NCBI GenBank assembly: GCA_949358305.1
Contig: OX442316.1
Span: 4,526,001-4,590,000 of the forward strand
Direction: 5' to 3'
DNA from: Strigamia acuminata
Taxonomy: Eukaryota > Arthropoda > Chilopoda > Geophilomorpha > Linotaeniidae
DNA: 64,000 bases
Within the stretch, counting starts at the first letter, position 1. Every line of letters starts with the position of its first letter. The position numbers and the translations under genes were made by a program. The notes below the pieces were generated by a model. The model did no database searches and was not told the origin of the DNA. It saw only the letters and a list, made by a program, of their open reading frames with translations. Shown piece after piece: positions 35,125 to 47,995 of the stretch.

Positions 35125-38100
35125 GGAGTGTTACTGAAATGGACTCCACGACCCCGGTGGGAGGCGGGAGATGGTTGCACGTGCCTGGTCAAATATGAGA
35201 CGACCCTACAATCACAAGTGAGTAAGACTAAAGACCTCATCTAACCTCATTTGAATTGCAACACCCAAAAACCAAAAAAATAATAATAATAAAAAAAAAA
35301 AAAATCTCACACAAACAAATAACAAGTCAATTTCGGCCACACAACAATTGACGGTTTGATGAAAAATCCCAAACACGTCATTGGAAAACCGCCTCGGACT
35401 TTCTCACCTCCCATTTTGTTTCATTCATAAAATTGAACCTTTGAAAAATCTAACCTCGCCGCTGGTAAAGGGGTGAAAGAAAAAAAATGCTGAATAGAAA
35501 TCCCAAGCACGAATACGATTTTATTTTCGACGAGGCCGAGAGGAATGTCAAAGAGCAAAGCCGAAAAAAAGAAGGAAAAAAGAAACCAGAACTGGAGGGT
35601 CAGTGTGAACTTACTTGAACGTTGCATTTGCATGTAATGGCGAGACACTTATTATGTCTACTTTCCATATTTGTTTTATTTTGATGATCAACAGGACACT
35701 GCTCGAGTGGAGAAAAGGTACAAAGGGCGTCGCCCATCTTGGGACTGAGCTCGTTGTCCCTTCTTCAACCCACACTGCATTTCCTAATAAGGATTAAGTG
35801 TGGGTGTTGAAAATGGGGAAAAGTGTGGGTGCGGGACTCGTCAACACATGTATTAATATCGTCAAATGTACTTAATCTTTTTCCATGGAAACTGCATTTT
35901 TTTATTGTTTTATTATTCGCATTTTTGTCATTAAAAGAGATTTGGATAAGCAAGTTTAAGTTGGTCGTTAGTTTTAGATAAAATTGGAAAGAAAAAGTAG
36001 TAATTTGTTATATTTGTTGCGTGTTTTAGTTGTTTTGTTGATTTTGTGCAGTTTTTAGTTTTGTGGAAGTTGTTGTAATTAATTTGTTGATTTTTCGTTG
36101 TTTTGTGGAAGTTGTTGTAATTAATTTGTTGATTTTTCGTTGTTTTGTTGAATTTGTGCAATTAATTTGTTGATTTTTGTTTTGTTGAATTTGTGCAATT
36201 AATTTGTTGATTTTTAGTTGTTTTGTTGAATTTGTGCAATCAATTTGTTGATTTTTAGTTTTGTTGAATTTGTGCAATTAATTTGTTGATTTTTAGTTTT
36301 GTTGAATTTGTGCAATTAATTTGTTGATTTTTAGTTTTGTTGAATTTGTGCAATTAATTTGTTGATTTTTAGTTTTATTGAATTTATGCAATTAATTTGT
36401 TGATTTTTAGTTCTGTTGAATTTGTGCAATTAATTTGTTGATTTTTAGTTTTGTTGAATTTGTGCAATTAATTTGTTGATTTTTAGTTTTGTTGAATTTG
36501 TGCAATTAATTTGTTGTTTTTTAGTTGTTTTGTTGAATTTGTGCAATTACTTTGTTGATTTTTAATCTTTTTGTTTCTTTACCACATTGTTGTGCTTTGT
36601 TTTGTTTCTTTATCACATTGTTGTGCTTTGTTTTGTTTCTTTACCCTTTGACCACTGTTATGCCCTGTTTTGTTACTTTATTGCCATTTTCTATATTTTT
36701 TTACTTGTTTCCGTCTTCAAAATCACGCCATATTTAGTTTGACTCTTTTTAAATAAAATTCTCCATTTAATATGGTCATTTCTATAACAAATTCCCCCCT
36801 AGCACACAAGGAAACAATTTTTTCCCCCTCTACAACAAAAAAAATCTTTTGAAATGCAAAGCACTATCTTTCATTCATTACATTCTTCTCTTCTTCATTC
36901 ATTCATTAATTCTTTGCCAGTTGAATGGCGGAATGCCCCAAGAATTTCACAAAGAAAAAAAAAACCTTTCATTCCTCACAAAATCCGTGCACAGACTCAA
37001 ACTAAAACATCATTTATAACCTCACTTACCAAAAAAAAAAAAAAAAAAAAAACATTAAATAAAATAATTTTATATCTATTTCATCCATTTTGAATCCCAT
37101 TACCATAACTAACCTACTTTACTAAAATTAAAAACAATCGCTCGTAAAAACAGAAAAGAAAAGCACTCAGCGTCCTCTTGCTCGACCAAAGGTCGACTAA
37201 AACTCCAAACATTTCCATATGAATGAACGAAAACGCCACAGCGACCCACCTAAAAACGCAGAAATAAAACGCGCACACGCACACAGCACCTACACATCGT
37301 CAATAGAGGGAGAAAAAGCAAAAAGCGCCAACTGCAACGATCCCACACGACTTTCTTTCTCTGCCAAACATGTTTTCTTTTCCACATTTCCACTATTATT
37401 ATGTAAAGTGTCATCTCGAAATTCAGGCCCAATAAAGTAGCCACTGTGGGAAGTGAGGCCGCCACCTATAATCGACATTAACTGGCTGCTCCCCCCGCGC
37501 ATCATCCAAACTAGCAATCAGTGCCAGTGGACGCACCAATTCTACACCCACACATTGCTCATTCGGGGACACCAACCACCCCTCTGACGTCAGAGTCAAC
37601 CTCCAAAGTAAATTGCATTACTTGAAAGGCAAAAAGAGGAGGAAACTGAGGAACTTGTCTTACCAATCCTGACGTCTTTGCCTTGATCTAGGTGTCCCTA
37701 AGCACGGATTCTTACACTTTTTACGCGACCTATAAAATAGGTACGCTCGAACCTCGTTATAACGAATCGCAATATAACGAATTTTTCGTTATAACGAATT
37801 TTTAAAATAGGGGTGGTTGGTTAAAATTTTTTTTTTAACATTTTTGATATAACGAACTTTCGTTATAACGAATCGATTTTTCGGGGCCCTTGCGATTCGT
37901 TATAACGAGAGTCGATCCCTACAGTATCATCACTTTGTTTTTAAAACTTTTTTCCACTTTTTAAATTTATTTTAATTTCGGGAATTGTCAGTTCTTAGAA
38001 GTGAATGTGATATTGGGAATAATTAAGCTTAGCAGGAAAGCACAGGGGCAGCACAGTTTCCTCAATTTCTGTAGTAATTTCAAAGTTTAAGCCACTTATG

Positions 38101-41100
38101 GTGATTGATTCATTGGAATTAAGTCTGAAACACTGGGTTATAGAGAAGGCAGACTGGTTGGTTGTGGTTTATGATGTGTTCCATTTAGGAATTAAGAAGT
38201 TAAGAAAAAAGAAAAAAAAACATGTAATTTTTAAAATAAAAACTGTTATCTTCAAACTTCAAACATAAACAAACCATAAAAAAATTATAAAAATTCATTT
38301 TTTTTCTCTCCCAAGAAATGACTCATTATCAAAATTCAATTATTTATTTAATTGCGTCATAAAATTATCATGAATAAAAATATATAAAAAAAAAAAATTT
38401 ATTTTTTTAGAAATATTTTTTATATTTTTTAATTTTAATTTATCATGTTCTTGGCTCAATACCGCTTTCTCACGACCACATGACAGGCTCAAAAACTAAC
38501 TTTTTCTTATCTAGGACCATAAGCTCCATTTACTGCAGATCCAGTTGGTGGCCACCTGCTTTCACAACTTGCCCTGGGAAAACTTCACAGAAACAAGTGA
38601 GCAAAGGGTTTATATTCCTTCCAAAAAAAAAATTTAAAATTTTTTTTATTTTTTTTATTTTTAAAAAAATTTAAAAAAAAATTATTTTTTAAAATTATTT
38701 TTACAGTGTGATGCTTGTTTCCACAAGGTTAAGTCAGCACTTGAAAGCGCGCTGTTAAAGCAGCCAAAACTGCAAGTTAATTTTTATTATCAAGTTTAAA
38801 TGTTCGCAGGCAGAACGGTTGAAGAGTTTGGCAGCGATTTGTTGCCGTAATTAGAAGTTAATTGAGCGGTTTCTCCTTCTTTGATGCGCAAGAGGAAGTG
38901 CAGTGGAAACTGTTGCCAAACAGAGCACGTCGTTGTACCTGACACACTGCAACTTTTAATATAATTTGCACCGATTGTAAAATAAGCAAATTACGTTGTG
39001 AGTCAAGAATTTAGAGGCAGGGCCAAGACTCGTACATCTGGTTCAGCCTCCAAATCATGCCACAACAAATGCAACAGGTGAATAAGAATTATTTGTATTA
39101 ATGTGAAGAGGAAAAAATGTAGTTGACCTATCGTGTTATTTTTTTTTATATTTATTTTCGTTTTTTTTTCTTCTTGTGAAATCACAAATGTAAACAAAGA
39201 TAAAGAATTAAATATAGTAAACAAATATCAACTCATCAGGTTTTTATTGCTTATCCATCACTCACTTTTCATGTTGTGGCCTAGTTGGCCATTTTTGGTC
39301 GACTTCGACTACCTTTTTTGTTTGCGTTAAGAAAGTTAGTGAGGTTTTTAATTTCTGCGTTGAGATGTGGTCGTCTGTTATGGTAATTAGTCAAAATTAG
39401 CTTGTTTACAAATTGGATGCAGTTTACTCTGCTTTTAGGTGGTTTGGGTGTTTGTTAGGAAAATGTTTTGTTGAGAAGTCACATAAAAATTTGATTTTAT
39501 TTTAAAATCAATTAACTAGAAAAATTTCTTAGAAACAACAAAATTGGTGACTAAAAATCATAAAAACCAAATCAAAACATTAAGGCATTATAAAATCAGC
39601 CAAAAGTGATAAAATAAAAAAATCAGTGATCAGAAATGAGAAAACTAATCAGAAATCAGTGATCAGAAATGAAAAAAACTAATCAGAAATCAGTGATCAG
39701 AAATGAGAAAAAATAATCAGAAATCAGTGATCAGAAATAAAAAAACTAATAAAAAATCAGTGATCAGAAATGAGAAAAACTAATCAGAAATCAGAAATCA
39801 GTGATCAGAAATGAGAAAAACTAATCAGAAATCAGTGATCAGAAATGAGAAAACTAATCAGGAATCAGTGATCAGAAATGAGAAAAACTAATCAGAAATC
39901 AGTGATCAGAAATGAGAAAAACTAATAAAAAATTAGTAATCAGAAATGAGAAAAACTAATCAGGAATCGGTCAAAAGTGATAAAAAACGTAGTGATCAGA
40001 AATCAGTCAAAATGATAAAAAAAATCAGTGATCAGAAATCAGTCAAAAGTGATAAATTAAAATAATCAGTGATCAAAAATCAGTCAAAAGTGATAAATTA
40101 AAATAATCAGTGATCAACAATCAGTCAAAAGTGATAAATTAAAATAATCAGTGATCAACAATCAGTCAAACAGTGATTAGAAATCAAGCAAAAGTGATCA
40201 GAAATGAGAAAAGCTAATCATAAATGAGGAAAACTACCGGTAATCATAAATCAGTCATCAGAAATAATAAAAATCAATCAAAAATCCGTAAAACTGATCA
40301 ACATTTATCAAGTAGCCAAGAAACCAGTAATCAAAAAAACCAATAAACAAATCAGAGGTCACAAATCAACAATCCTACTGATTCAAAATCAGCAACAACT
40401 GACCAACAATCCAACAATCCAACAATCCAACAAACCACCAATCCCAAAACAAATAAAAATCAACAACAATCACAACAATTAAAACAAAACTTTTACCTTT
40501 AAAGTAACCTTTATTTCTCTATCTTTATCACAATGAGTAATTGATACGAGAAAAAAAATATTCAGGAAATAACATTCAAAACAAAACCACAATGTTATAA
40601 ATTATTCAATCAAGGCTTCCACAACAAAATTAAAAAAAAAAAAAATCAATTTTAATTTTAATTTTATGGAGCACAGAGCAAGGTAAAAATTTTTCTATTA
40701 AAAATAATGAGAAGTGGCATTATTCTAATTCATAAAATTGAACTAGGCGAAAGAAACAAGTTTTTATCATGATGCAATCAGACCAGCATAAAAACACCTT
40801 TCAAATTTAGCTGATGATGGCAATTATGGCGTCAGCAGAAATTAACTTTATTAAATAAAAGACTAATTCCATTTTCTATCACTGAATCACAAAACATGAA
40901 TTAGTTGATTAAATTACTCGTTTATTTTTTTATATTTAAAATTTATTTTAATTTTTTTTAAAATTTTTTTTTTTTAAATTTTTTTCACACAACTCTTCAA
41001 TTTATCTTCATTAATTTAGGGCAGAACTAAATGTGTTAATTAAATGTGTTAAATTTGCACCATGCAGTTTGTATATGGAGCAGACAGTAATTAACTAACA

Positions 41101-42735
41101 CACCCTCCATCTATTGCCACTGGATTGTCAATCAAAGAAAAGACAGATTTGAGTGAGCAATTATGTGTCAGGGTGTGCAATTATTAAATAAAACTGGCTT
41201 AAGAAGTAATTATTTTGTTTATTTCGTTTTTCCTTGTGGTTATTTCACTTGTAGTAATTTATCTTGTTAATTACATATCTGTGTTGATCAGCTGTAAGTT
41301 TATTTTGAAATTTATGGATAAAAGGCTTGTTTTACGATTGATTTGTATACGAAGCAGACCTTCCTCCTTTGCAACTTTGACATTTGTAAAGGGCTTGAAG
41401 GTTGTATGGTAGTGTCAAAAAATTCTTCAAAAAAATTGTGGAAAAAAATATAATTAATATTCAACTGTTACAAATTAGGTGCTTAATTAAAAGGTGAGTT
41501 AAGCAATGACAAATTACATCATAAAGATATATTGCCTTGCGTTTTTTAACTCTTGTGTTTGCCAAGTTAAAAGCTAACTCATTTTTCTAATTTACATTGT
41601 TAATGATTTTTATTTTTTAATTTTTTTTAATTTAATCTTTCAATTTTTGTTTTGCAAACAAAAATTAATGCATTAATTGCCTGTATCCATACATGGTAAT
41701 AGTTAAATTTAAATTTAAAAGAAAAAAATAAGATTAGTAGGAAAAAACATTCGGAAAAAGGCCGCGGTAGAAAAATCAGAAGCAAACAAAACAAATAGAA
41801 CACAACAATCAAACAAAACAAATAGAAAACAACAATCAAACAAAACAAATAGAACACAAAACAATCAAACAAAACAAACAAACAAAACAAACAAACAAAA
41901 CAATCAAACAAAACAAACAAACAAACAAAACAAACAGAACACAACAATCAAACAAAACAAACAAAACAAATAAAACACAAAACAATCAAACAAAACAAAT
42001 AGAACACAACAATCAAACAAAACAAATAAAATACAAAACAATCAAACAAAACACAACAAACAAAACTGCAAGATCAAACAAAACTACAAACTAAAAAATA
42101 CAACAAATCTATAGGCCACTAACCGGTAACTCTAACTATAACTCAAAACCATACATCCAAAACAAACAAACAACAAAAATAAATAAAATAATAATTGCCA
42201 TGTAAATTCCATGATTACATGGCATCTTCCCAAAGCTTTGATCCCTATTGCAGACCACCTGGGCACACCTTGACTGCGTGGGCAGTAGTGTAATTTTACT
42301 GACCATGAAGCGATTGACGCAAGCACCAACTGCCCTAGGGAGGGCTACCATTTGGTCAACAAAAGGTGCGTCAAATACGCACAACCAGCATTCTTTCCCA
42401 ATACTATTCCATTAAAAAAAAAAAAAAAAAAAAAAACCCAATCAAACACCAATCCCAATCGAAACGTGTAGATTTTTCCAATCAAACCTCCAAACCCTAT
42501 AATTTAATTTTTATTGAATGAAAAATAAAGCGCCAACATGATCATAAATTTTAACTTATTCAACCCACCCTCTTTTACGACTCGTATTATGAATTAAAGA
42601 AATGTAAAAGGTAAACGATAAAAACCATCCAAACGTCGTCTTTTATCTTCTGGTGCAGTGGCACCCACGTCCCATGGTCAAAGTGGTCTCCTGCAGAGTC
42701 CCTTTTCACTTCCAATAATTTTACCGTCAACTTGA
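35125..42735 (+). CDS. Unidentified gene: phase-consistent exon chain
   Basis: Five GC-richer islands with GT-AG borders join in frame. They are 35125-35217 (GVLLKWTPRP..., 31 codons), 38707-38775 (CDACFHKVKS..., 23), 39015-39077 (RQGQDSYIWF..., 21), 42254-42365 (TTWAHLDCVG..., 37 and one base) and 42659-42735 (24 codons, then a stop). Together they give about 137 residues, and the beginning is missing. A sixth island (38515-38596) is bounded by good sites but does not fit the phase, so it could be an alternative exon. No domain was recognised. Introns would be long and hold several minisatellites. Short open islands can arise by chance, and some are open on the minus strand too, so this needs transcript support. 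Confidence 0.33.
35998..36560. repeat. 38-bp minisatellite (TTTTGTTGAATTTGTGCAAT...)
   Basis: About a dozen units of 37-39 bp, combining TTTTGTTGAATTTGTGCAAT with TAATTTGTTGATTTTTAG. The plus strand is nearly free of C. Confidence 0.93.
37747..37915. mobile_element. Pogo/Tigger-like inverted-repeat element
   Basis: Terminal arms 37747-37772 and 37890-37915 are inverted copies (TCGAACCTCGTTATAACGAA against TCGACTCTCGTTATAACGAA). Internal inverted ATAACGAA motifs recur. The TCGTTATAACGA-type ends resemble Tc1/mariner-pogo MITEs seen in many animals. A related copy is at 54175-54336. Confidence 0.75.
39590..40250. repeat. Minisatellite AATCAGTGATCAGAAATGAG
   Basis: Units of 26-29 bp (AATCAGTGATCAGAAATGAGAAAAACT) shift gradually into a second type with TCAGTCAAAAGTGATAAAT. 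Confidence 0.92.
40260..41700. other. Intergenic or intronic, no gene seen
   Basis: AT-rich. The 65-codon frame at 41215-41412 has no support. If the plus-strand exon chain is real, this is intron. Confidence 0.4.
41775..42085. repeat. A/C-only minisatellite (CAATCAAACAAAACAAA)
   Basis: Short units CAATCAAACAAAACAAATAGAA with variants. The plus strand has virtually no G. The long open frame on the opposite strand (FVLFDCFVCLF...) is a repeat artefact. Confidence 0.9.
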
Positions 42736-43180
42736 ATACACATTATTTATACTACACGTATTGTTTTTTTTTTTTTTTTTTTTTTTAATTATTTTTTTTT
42801 TTTAGAAATATTTAATTTACATGTAGTTACTAATAATTTAGTTGTGTGCGAGGACACCTGGACACAAGGCCCAGGCTTCGGCACGTGCGGAGAAATCCAA
42901 AGTGTGCACACCTGGACCATGCCAGAATTTTATTCAAATCGAGTGATAATTACATGTTTAGTCTGTTAATTCTCTCAATGAAGCATATTCATGTATGAAT
43001 GAAATGTTTAAAGTGAATCATCCACTTTTACAGGTGTTCACCACCTGAAAATCTCACGTCACCAGCCCGCCGGCTTCTGTTTTCCAACGCGCAAACCCAA
43101 TTAAAATGCAACTCAACCTAAAACTTGTAAAACAAGTAAAAAAAAAAAAAATAGAAATAAAATAAAATAAATAATCAAAA

Positions 43181-43251
43181 CGTCGCCCCATCAAGTGTAA
43201 ACCTAGTGGTCATCACTTGCACCTTTTAAATAACGTTGACAAGCAATAAAT
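43181..43251. repeat. Left ~71-bp direct repeat flanking an array
   Basis: About 90% identical to 44154-44223 and in the same orientation, starting CGTCGCCCCA and ending AAGCAATAAAT. The two copies bracket a minisatellite block almost exactly. Confidence 0.88.
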
Positions 43252-43264
43252 CTCGCAATAAATA

Positions 43265-44100
43265 ATGATTTTTTTGCTATTTTCTGTTGATTTTTACTAT
43301 TTTCTGATGATTTTTGCTATTTTCTGATGATTTTTGCTATTTTCTGATGATTTTTGCTATTTTCTGATGATTTTTGCTATTTTCTGATGATTTTTACTAC
43401 TTTCTGATAATTTTTTTTTTACTTTCTGATGATTATTTGTTATTTTCTGCTGAATTTTTGCTATTTTCTGCTGATTGTGCTATTTTCTGAAGATTTTTGC
43501 TATTTTCTGATAATGTTACTATTTTCTGATGTTTTTTTTTTGCTATTTTCTGTTTTTTTCTTCTATTTTCTTCTGATTTTGCTATTTTGTGCTAATTTTT
43601 GCTATTTTCTGCTATTTTCTAATAATTTTTGCTAATTTCTGCTATTTTCTAATAATTTTTGCTAATTTCTGCTATTTTCTAATAATTTTTGCTAATTTCT
43701 GCTATTTTCTAATAATTTTAGCTAATTTCTGCTATTTTCTAATAATTTTTGCTTTTTTCTGAAGATTTTTGCTATTTTCTGAAGATTTTTGCTAATTTCT
43801 GCTATTTTCTAATAATTTTTGCTTTTTTCTGAAGATTTTTGCTATTTTCTGAAGATTTTTGCTATTTTCTGATGATACTTTCTATGTTCTGATGATACTT
43901 TCTATTTTCTGATATTTTTTGCCATATGATTATAGCAAAAATCAGCAAAAAAGAGCAAAAATCAGCAAAAAAGAGCAAAAATCAGCAAAAAAGAGCAAAA
44001 ATCAGCAAAAAAGAGCAAAAATCAGCAAAAAAGAGCAAAAATCAGCAAAAAAGAGCAAAAATCAGCAAAAAAGAGCAAAAATCAGTTGCAATTTTCTGCT
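43265..44100. repeat. Minisatellite with an internal strand inversion
   Basis: From 43265 to about 43915, units of the TTTTTGCTATTTTCTGATGA type. From 43925 to 44090, units AAGAGCAAAAATCAGCAAAA in perfect 20-bp steps, which are the reverse complement of a close relative. The two halves could pair into a long hairpin. Confidence 0.9.
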
Positions 44101-44153
44101 ATTTTTATTATTTTAACTAATTTTTAATACAAAAACAAAATAAACAACCAAGC

Positions 44154-44223
44154 CGTCGCCCCACACGTGTAAACCTAGTGGTCACCACTCGCACCTTTTA
44201 AATAACATTCGCAAGCAATAAAT
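44154..44223. repeat. Right ~70-bp direct repeat flanking an array
   Basis: Partner of 43181-43251, differing by about seven substitutions and a single-base gap. Confidence 0.88.
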
Positions 44224-44427
44224 ACAAATTGACAGCACTTTGTTTCGACTTTATTCGGCAGTTGGATTTATAGAGCATTAAAAACTCCTCCGACCAACCT
44301 CTAAACTAAAATATATAAAAAAGAATTCAATAAACTAATAGAAGAGAATTTATTTCCGAGCGGCGCGATGCACAACGACTGGGCGTCAATGAGCTACCTA
44401 CGCTCAACTTAAAAGTCAGATCCAAAA

Positions 44428-44601
44428 ATGAAGAAAGATGAATCGCCCATCATCGCGGCAAGAGCCAAGAATTTTACGACATGGGCCTCATTACACCCGA
44501 CCGTATATCCTAAAGGACCGCACACTCCTAATGGACATGTTGGCATGAAGAATGAGTCGGTTGCGCCCTTCAACTTAAAGAAAAGGCCTAATGAAATGTA
44601 G
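44428..44601 (+). CDS. 57-codon open frame, unknown
   Basis: ATG at 44428 opens a GC-richer frame, MKKDESPIIAARAKNFTTWA..., that ends PNEM and stop. It has balanced composition, no signal peptide and no recognised domain. It could also be read from an acceptor just upstream as a terminal exon. Surrounding DNA is AT-rich. Confidence 0.25.
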   Translation: MKKDESPIIAARAKNFTTWASLHPTVYPKGPHTPNGHVGMKNESVAPFNLKKRPNEM

Positions 44602-44609
44602 TTGAAGAA

Positions 44610-47080
44610 AATGAAATCTCCTGATATTTTATAGGCTTAGGACCATTTTTTTCTTTCTTTTTTACATGCCACGCAGGCGTTTACGGCATCAGTCACATGT
44701 GGGCAGATGAGAATAAAATTTGTATTGTGCTTTTCAGCAATTTATTGCTGACCCTTAACAAGTATGGCAGTTTTATTGGTTCCACTTCATTTATCATTCA
44801 AAGAATTGATGTTGGGGTCTTGAAAAAATATTTTTTTTTGGGTTTTTTTCCCCCTTTAAATGAACAGTTTTAAAGTTGGATTGTTTATTGTGCGTCGAAT
44901 GGCTAAATAGTGATCTTCATCAGCTTGTTTTTCATACATAAATTACGACTGTAATTGGGGACACGAATGTTATTGTTGCGAACAGTTGGAGCCAAGTTTT
45001 TATGTTTCCAAATAAAAAGAATAGTAAAAATATTTTTTTCCGGCTTTTTAACATTAGTGTAGACGTTTTAAGGGGCCCCCAATCATTTTTATTCATGAAA
45101 CAAAATTCACACGAGGAAGATGATGAATTCTAACCGCAAATCTGGTACACCGGAAATTCTTCGCCCGGTTCAAAAATAATGTGATTGGGCAATGGTTGTG
45201 TCAAGCATAAAAAATAATTTCTTTTCTGGGGTGTTTATAAGGTGCGTTTCATAAATATAAAGCCACCCGCAAAAATTGGCTTCCCATATGGGGGAGTCCC
45301 TTATGTCCAATATTGTAAGCGACCTGTAACTTGGGATGTGTTTGTTTGAAGAAATTTTTACGATATTTTCACTTCGCCAGCCACAGCCTTGGGAGTTACA
45401 CAGGCACTGGCAGACTCTTTAACTCAAATAAACATTAGGTGTACTGTGTCCTAAATACAGCGTTACGACTTTGCTACCAATTACATTTCACTAACCACAG
45501 AAGAAATTTAAAAAAAAAAAATAAAAAAAAATCAGCCTTAATGATTGAAAATGTAAACATAAAAAGAGAAGTAATTACTACAAGTTTACATTGCGATAAC
45601 TGGAAAATTAATGTTATTCAAAACAAGGCGTTCGTTGTTTGCTTCGTTCGATAAAAGTGTTGAATAGCAAAAATTTTAATCTGTGATGAAATCCAATTAC
45701 GATTTTAAAAAAAAGACACAAAAAAAATGATTTAAAGTGGCTCATTAGTCATCAAGAATTTTTTTTTTAAATTCATTCAACTAAACTTGAGATTACAATC
45801 AAATTTATCATGTAAAAATTATATTTTTAACTATTCTAATTTTTTTTTATTTTCAAAATGGCTGCCAACATCAAAAATCGTCATTCTGAGTGTTTGTGTT
45901 TTGGCTATGCTTTGCCCACCAAACACAAACAAAGAAATCAAAATAAACTGTTTACAACTTAAACTCTGACTGCAGCTATAGAGTAAATTAGCTATTACTC
46001 TGTCAATTTTATTCCATAGAAAAAAAACCAAAAGTGTTGCATTTGAGTTTTTAGCGTCAACTGATAACTCACATTAAATGATAGGCAAAGAGGGAAAGAA
46101 TTGGCAACTCTTTAGCCATTTACATTGAATGTTCCAACTCATGCCTCTAAAGAGTTATACTAAAGACTGTAGGCTGTTTATAAAAGAAGGAAAAAAATTT
46201 CAGCAGAGCTCAGCTCAAATGCCTATCCAACATCCTATCAACATACAAGATGGCCCCACAAACACGGCTTTGAAAACTTTTTTGGCTGCTTTCCATTTGG
46301 GGTTTGTGCCAGTTGGACACAGAAAAACTGTTGTTGGTATTGGTGAAAAATAAGTTATTCAAATGTGTGTTTTTCTGGAAAAAGTTGGAAACTTCAGAGA
46401 TAAATGTTGGATAATAATCTAACTTCCATCCCAATGCCTCAATCTTGACAGCAAATTGCTTTCCAATGCCAAATATCTTTTGCTGTATCGGCATTTTGCA
46501 TTGCCGGTAACCGGTTAAAGTAAGGGCTTACCATATAACTTCTAATTGTCCGCGAGACCTCGACTGTTCTCACATTGTAGATAGTGAGACCCAATAACTG
46601 AACTCTATTCTCAATTGCAACAATGCATTTAGGTCATACAGCATTGCTTCAATGTGTATAAAATTAGTTTATCAGACTTACCGAGTACGGAGAAGAAATA
46701 TTTTGCAAATAGTGTACGGATGCACAATTAGAAGATATACCGTAAGTCATGTTACCATGTTGCAATGTGCCACTCATTAATGTGATAAGAAATTATCCTT
46801 ACAAACCACTTTTGTTTTTAAAACTCTTTAGCTCAAGTTCCACTACAAGTGTATATTTGACATTGAGGTTATTTATAAAACCCAATGTGATAATGTCTAT
46901 CAAATTGAAAAGTTGGTTAGAAAAAAGAAAATAATTGGCTTTTAATAAGATTTGTACTGGTTATTTTGGACTGCTTAATCTGTTCATTTATTTTTATTAC
47001 TCTAATCTTCACTTTTTATGTCAAATTGCTCAGTGGAACAAGTTATTAAGTTTGTTGAACAAAGTGCCCCACTCAAGGAA
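44610..47080. other. No firm gene; scattered exon-like islands
   Basis: Coding-like plus-strand patches occur near 45373-45440, 45858-45960 (after AAAATGGCTGCC) and 46129-46335. They could not be joined in phase. The last also has a long open frame on the minus strand, so even its strand is uncertain. Confidence 0.3.
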
Positions 47081-47089
47081 GGTTTTCAG

Positions 47090-47221
47090 CCCAAGAAATT
47101 CACTCTGCCAATTTGAAAAGTGGTACTAAACTTGATGTTTTACACATCAAATTATATGAGCAGGAAGAAACTAGTAATTGTGCCAGTAGTTCAAGCTTGC
47201 TGGTTAAAGGTCTTTTAATCA
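47090..47221 (+). CDS. Candidate internal exon, unknown gene
   Basis: Acceptor GGTTTTCAG and donor ATCA|GTGAGT enclose an open frame of 43 codons containing LDVLHIKLYEQEE and a Ser run. No family was recognised. It may belong with 48735-48935 or with later plus-strand islands. Confidence 0.3.
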
Positions 47222-47479
47222 GTGAGTATATAGTTTATTTCTTTAAAGTATTTTAAACTTTAAGTTGAAGTGAGTTTCTTCCCTATATATCCTGGATCGG
47301 CAGTTGCATCATCTATCATTCGTCAGTTCACTGTTTATTTGCTTATTGGTGTTATCTAAAATAATTATTCTTAAAATAAACTTAGCTACCATTAAATTAG
47401 ATGATTAAAATTGTTGTACTTCCTTACTACTCTTCGACTAAACTTAATTTTGTTTTCAATTGCTGTCTGCTGTTTTGTC

Positions 47480-47995
47480 TAATTGTTATACCGTATGTTT
47501 GTTTCTAATTGTTTTACAGTTATTTCTAATTGTTATACTGTCATTTCTAATTGTTATACTGTCATTTCTAATTGTTGTACAGTCATTTCTAATTGCTGTC
47601 TCTTTTTAATTGTTGCAGTAACTTTAATTGTTGCTGTAATTTTTAATTGTTGCTGTAACTTTTAATTGTTGCTGTAACTTTTAATTGTTGCTGTAACTTT
47701 TAATTGTTGCAGTAACTTTTTATTGTTGCAGTAGCTTTTAAATAGTGCAATAAATTTTAATTGTTGCAGTAACTTTTCATTGTTGCAGTAACTTTTAAAT
47801 GGTGCAATAACTTTTTATTGTTGCAGTAACTTTTTATTGTTGCAGTAGCTTTTTATTGTTGCAGTAACTTTTTATTGTTGCAGTAACTTTTTATTGTTGC
47901 AGTAACTTTTAATTTTTATAGTTACTTGTAATTGTTGCAGTTACTTTTAATTTTTGCAGTAACGTTTAATTGTTGTAGTTACTTTTAATTGACTG
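47480..47995. repeat. 18-19-bp minisatellite (AATTGTTGCAGTAACTTTT)
   Basis: About 25 units, starting as TTTCTAATTGTTATACTGTCA and changing to TTTTAATTGTTGCAGTAAC. The plus strand is T-rich. Confidence 0.92.

Noticed and set aside
38515-38596. Sixth exon of the unidentified plus-strand chain
   Set aside because: Good splice borders, but its 82-base length breaks phase with both neighbours; kept only as a possible alternative exon.
41627-41947. 106-codon Cys/Phe/Leu-rich frame on the minus strand
   Set aside because: Translation of the A/C-only minisatellite, with no coding composition.
47034-47221. A second frameshifted exon spanning the whole stretch
   Set aside because: An internal acceptor at 47089 gives one continuous frame, so no frameshift is needed.
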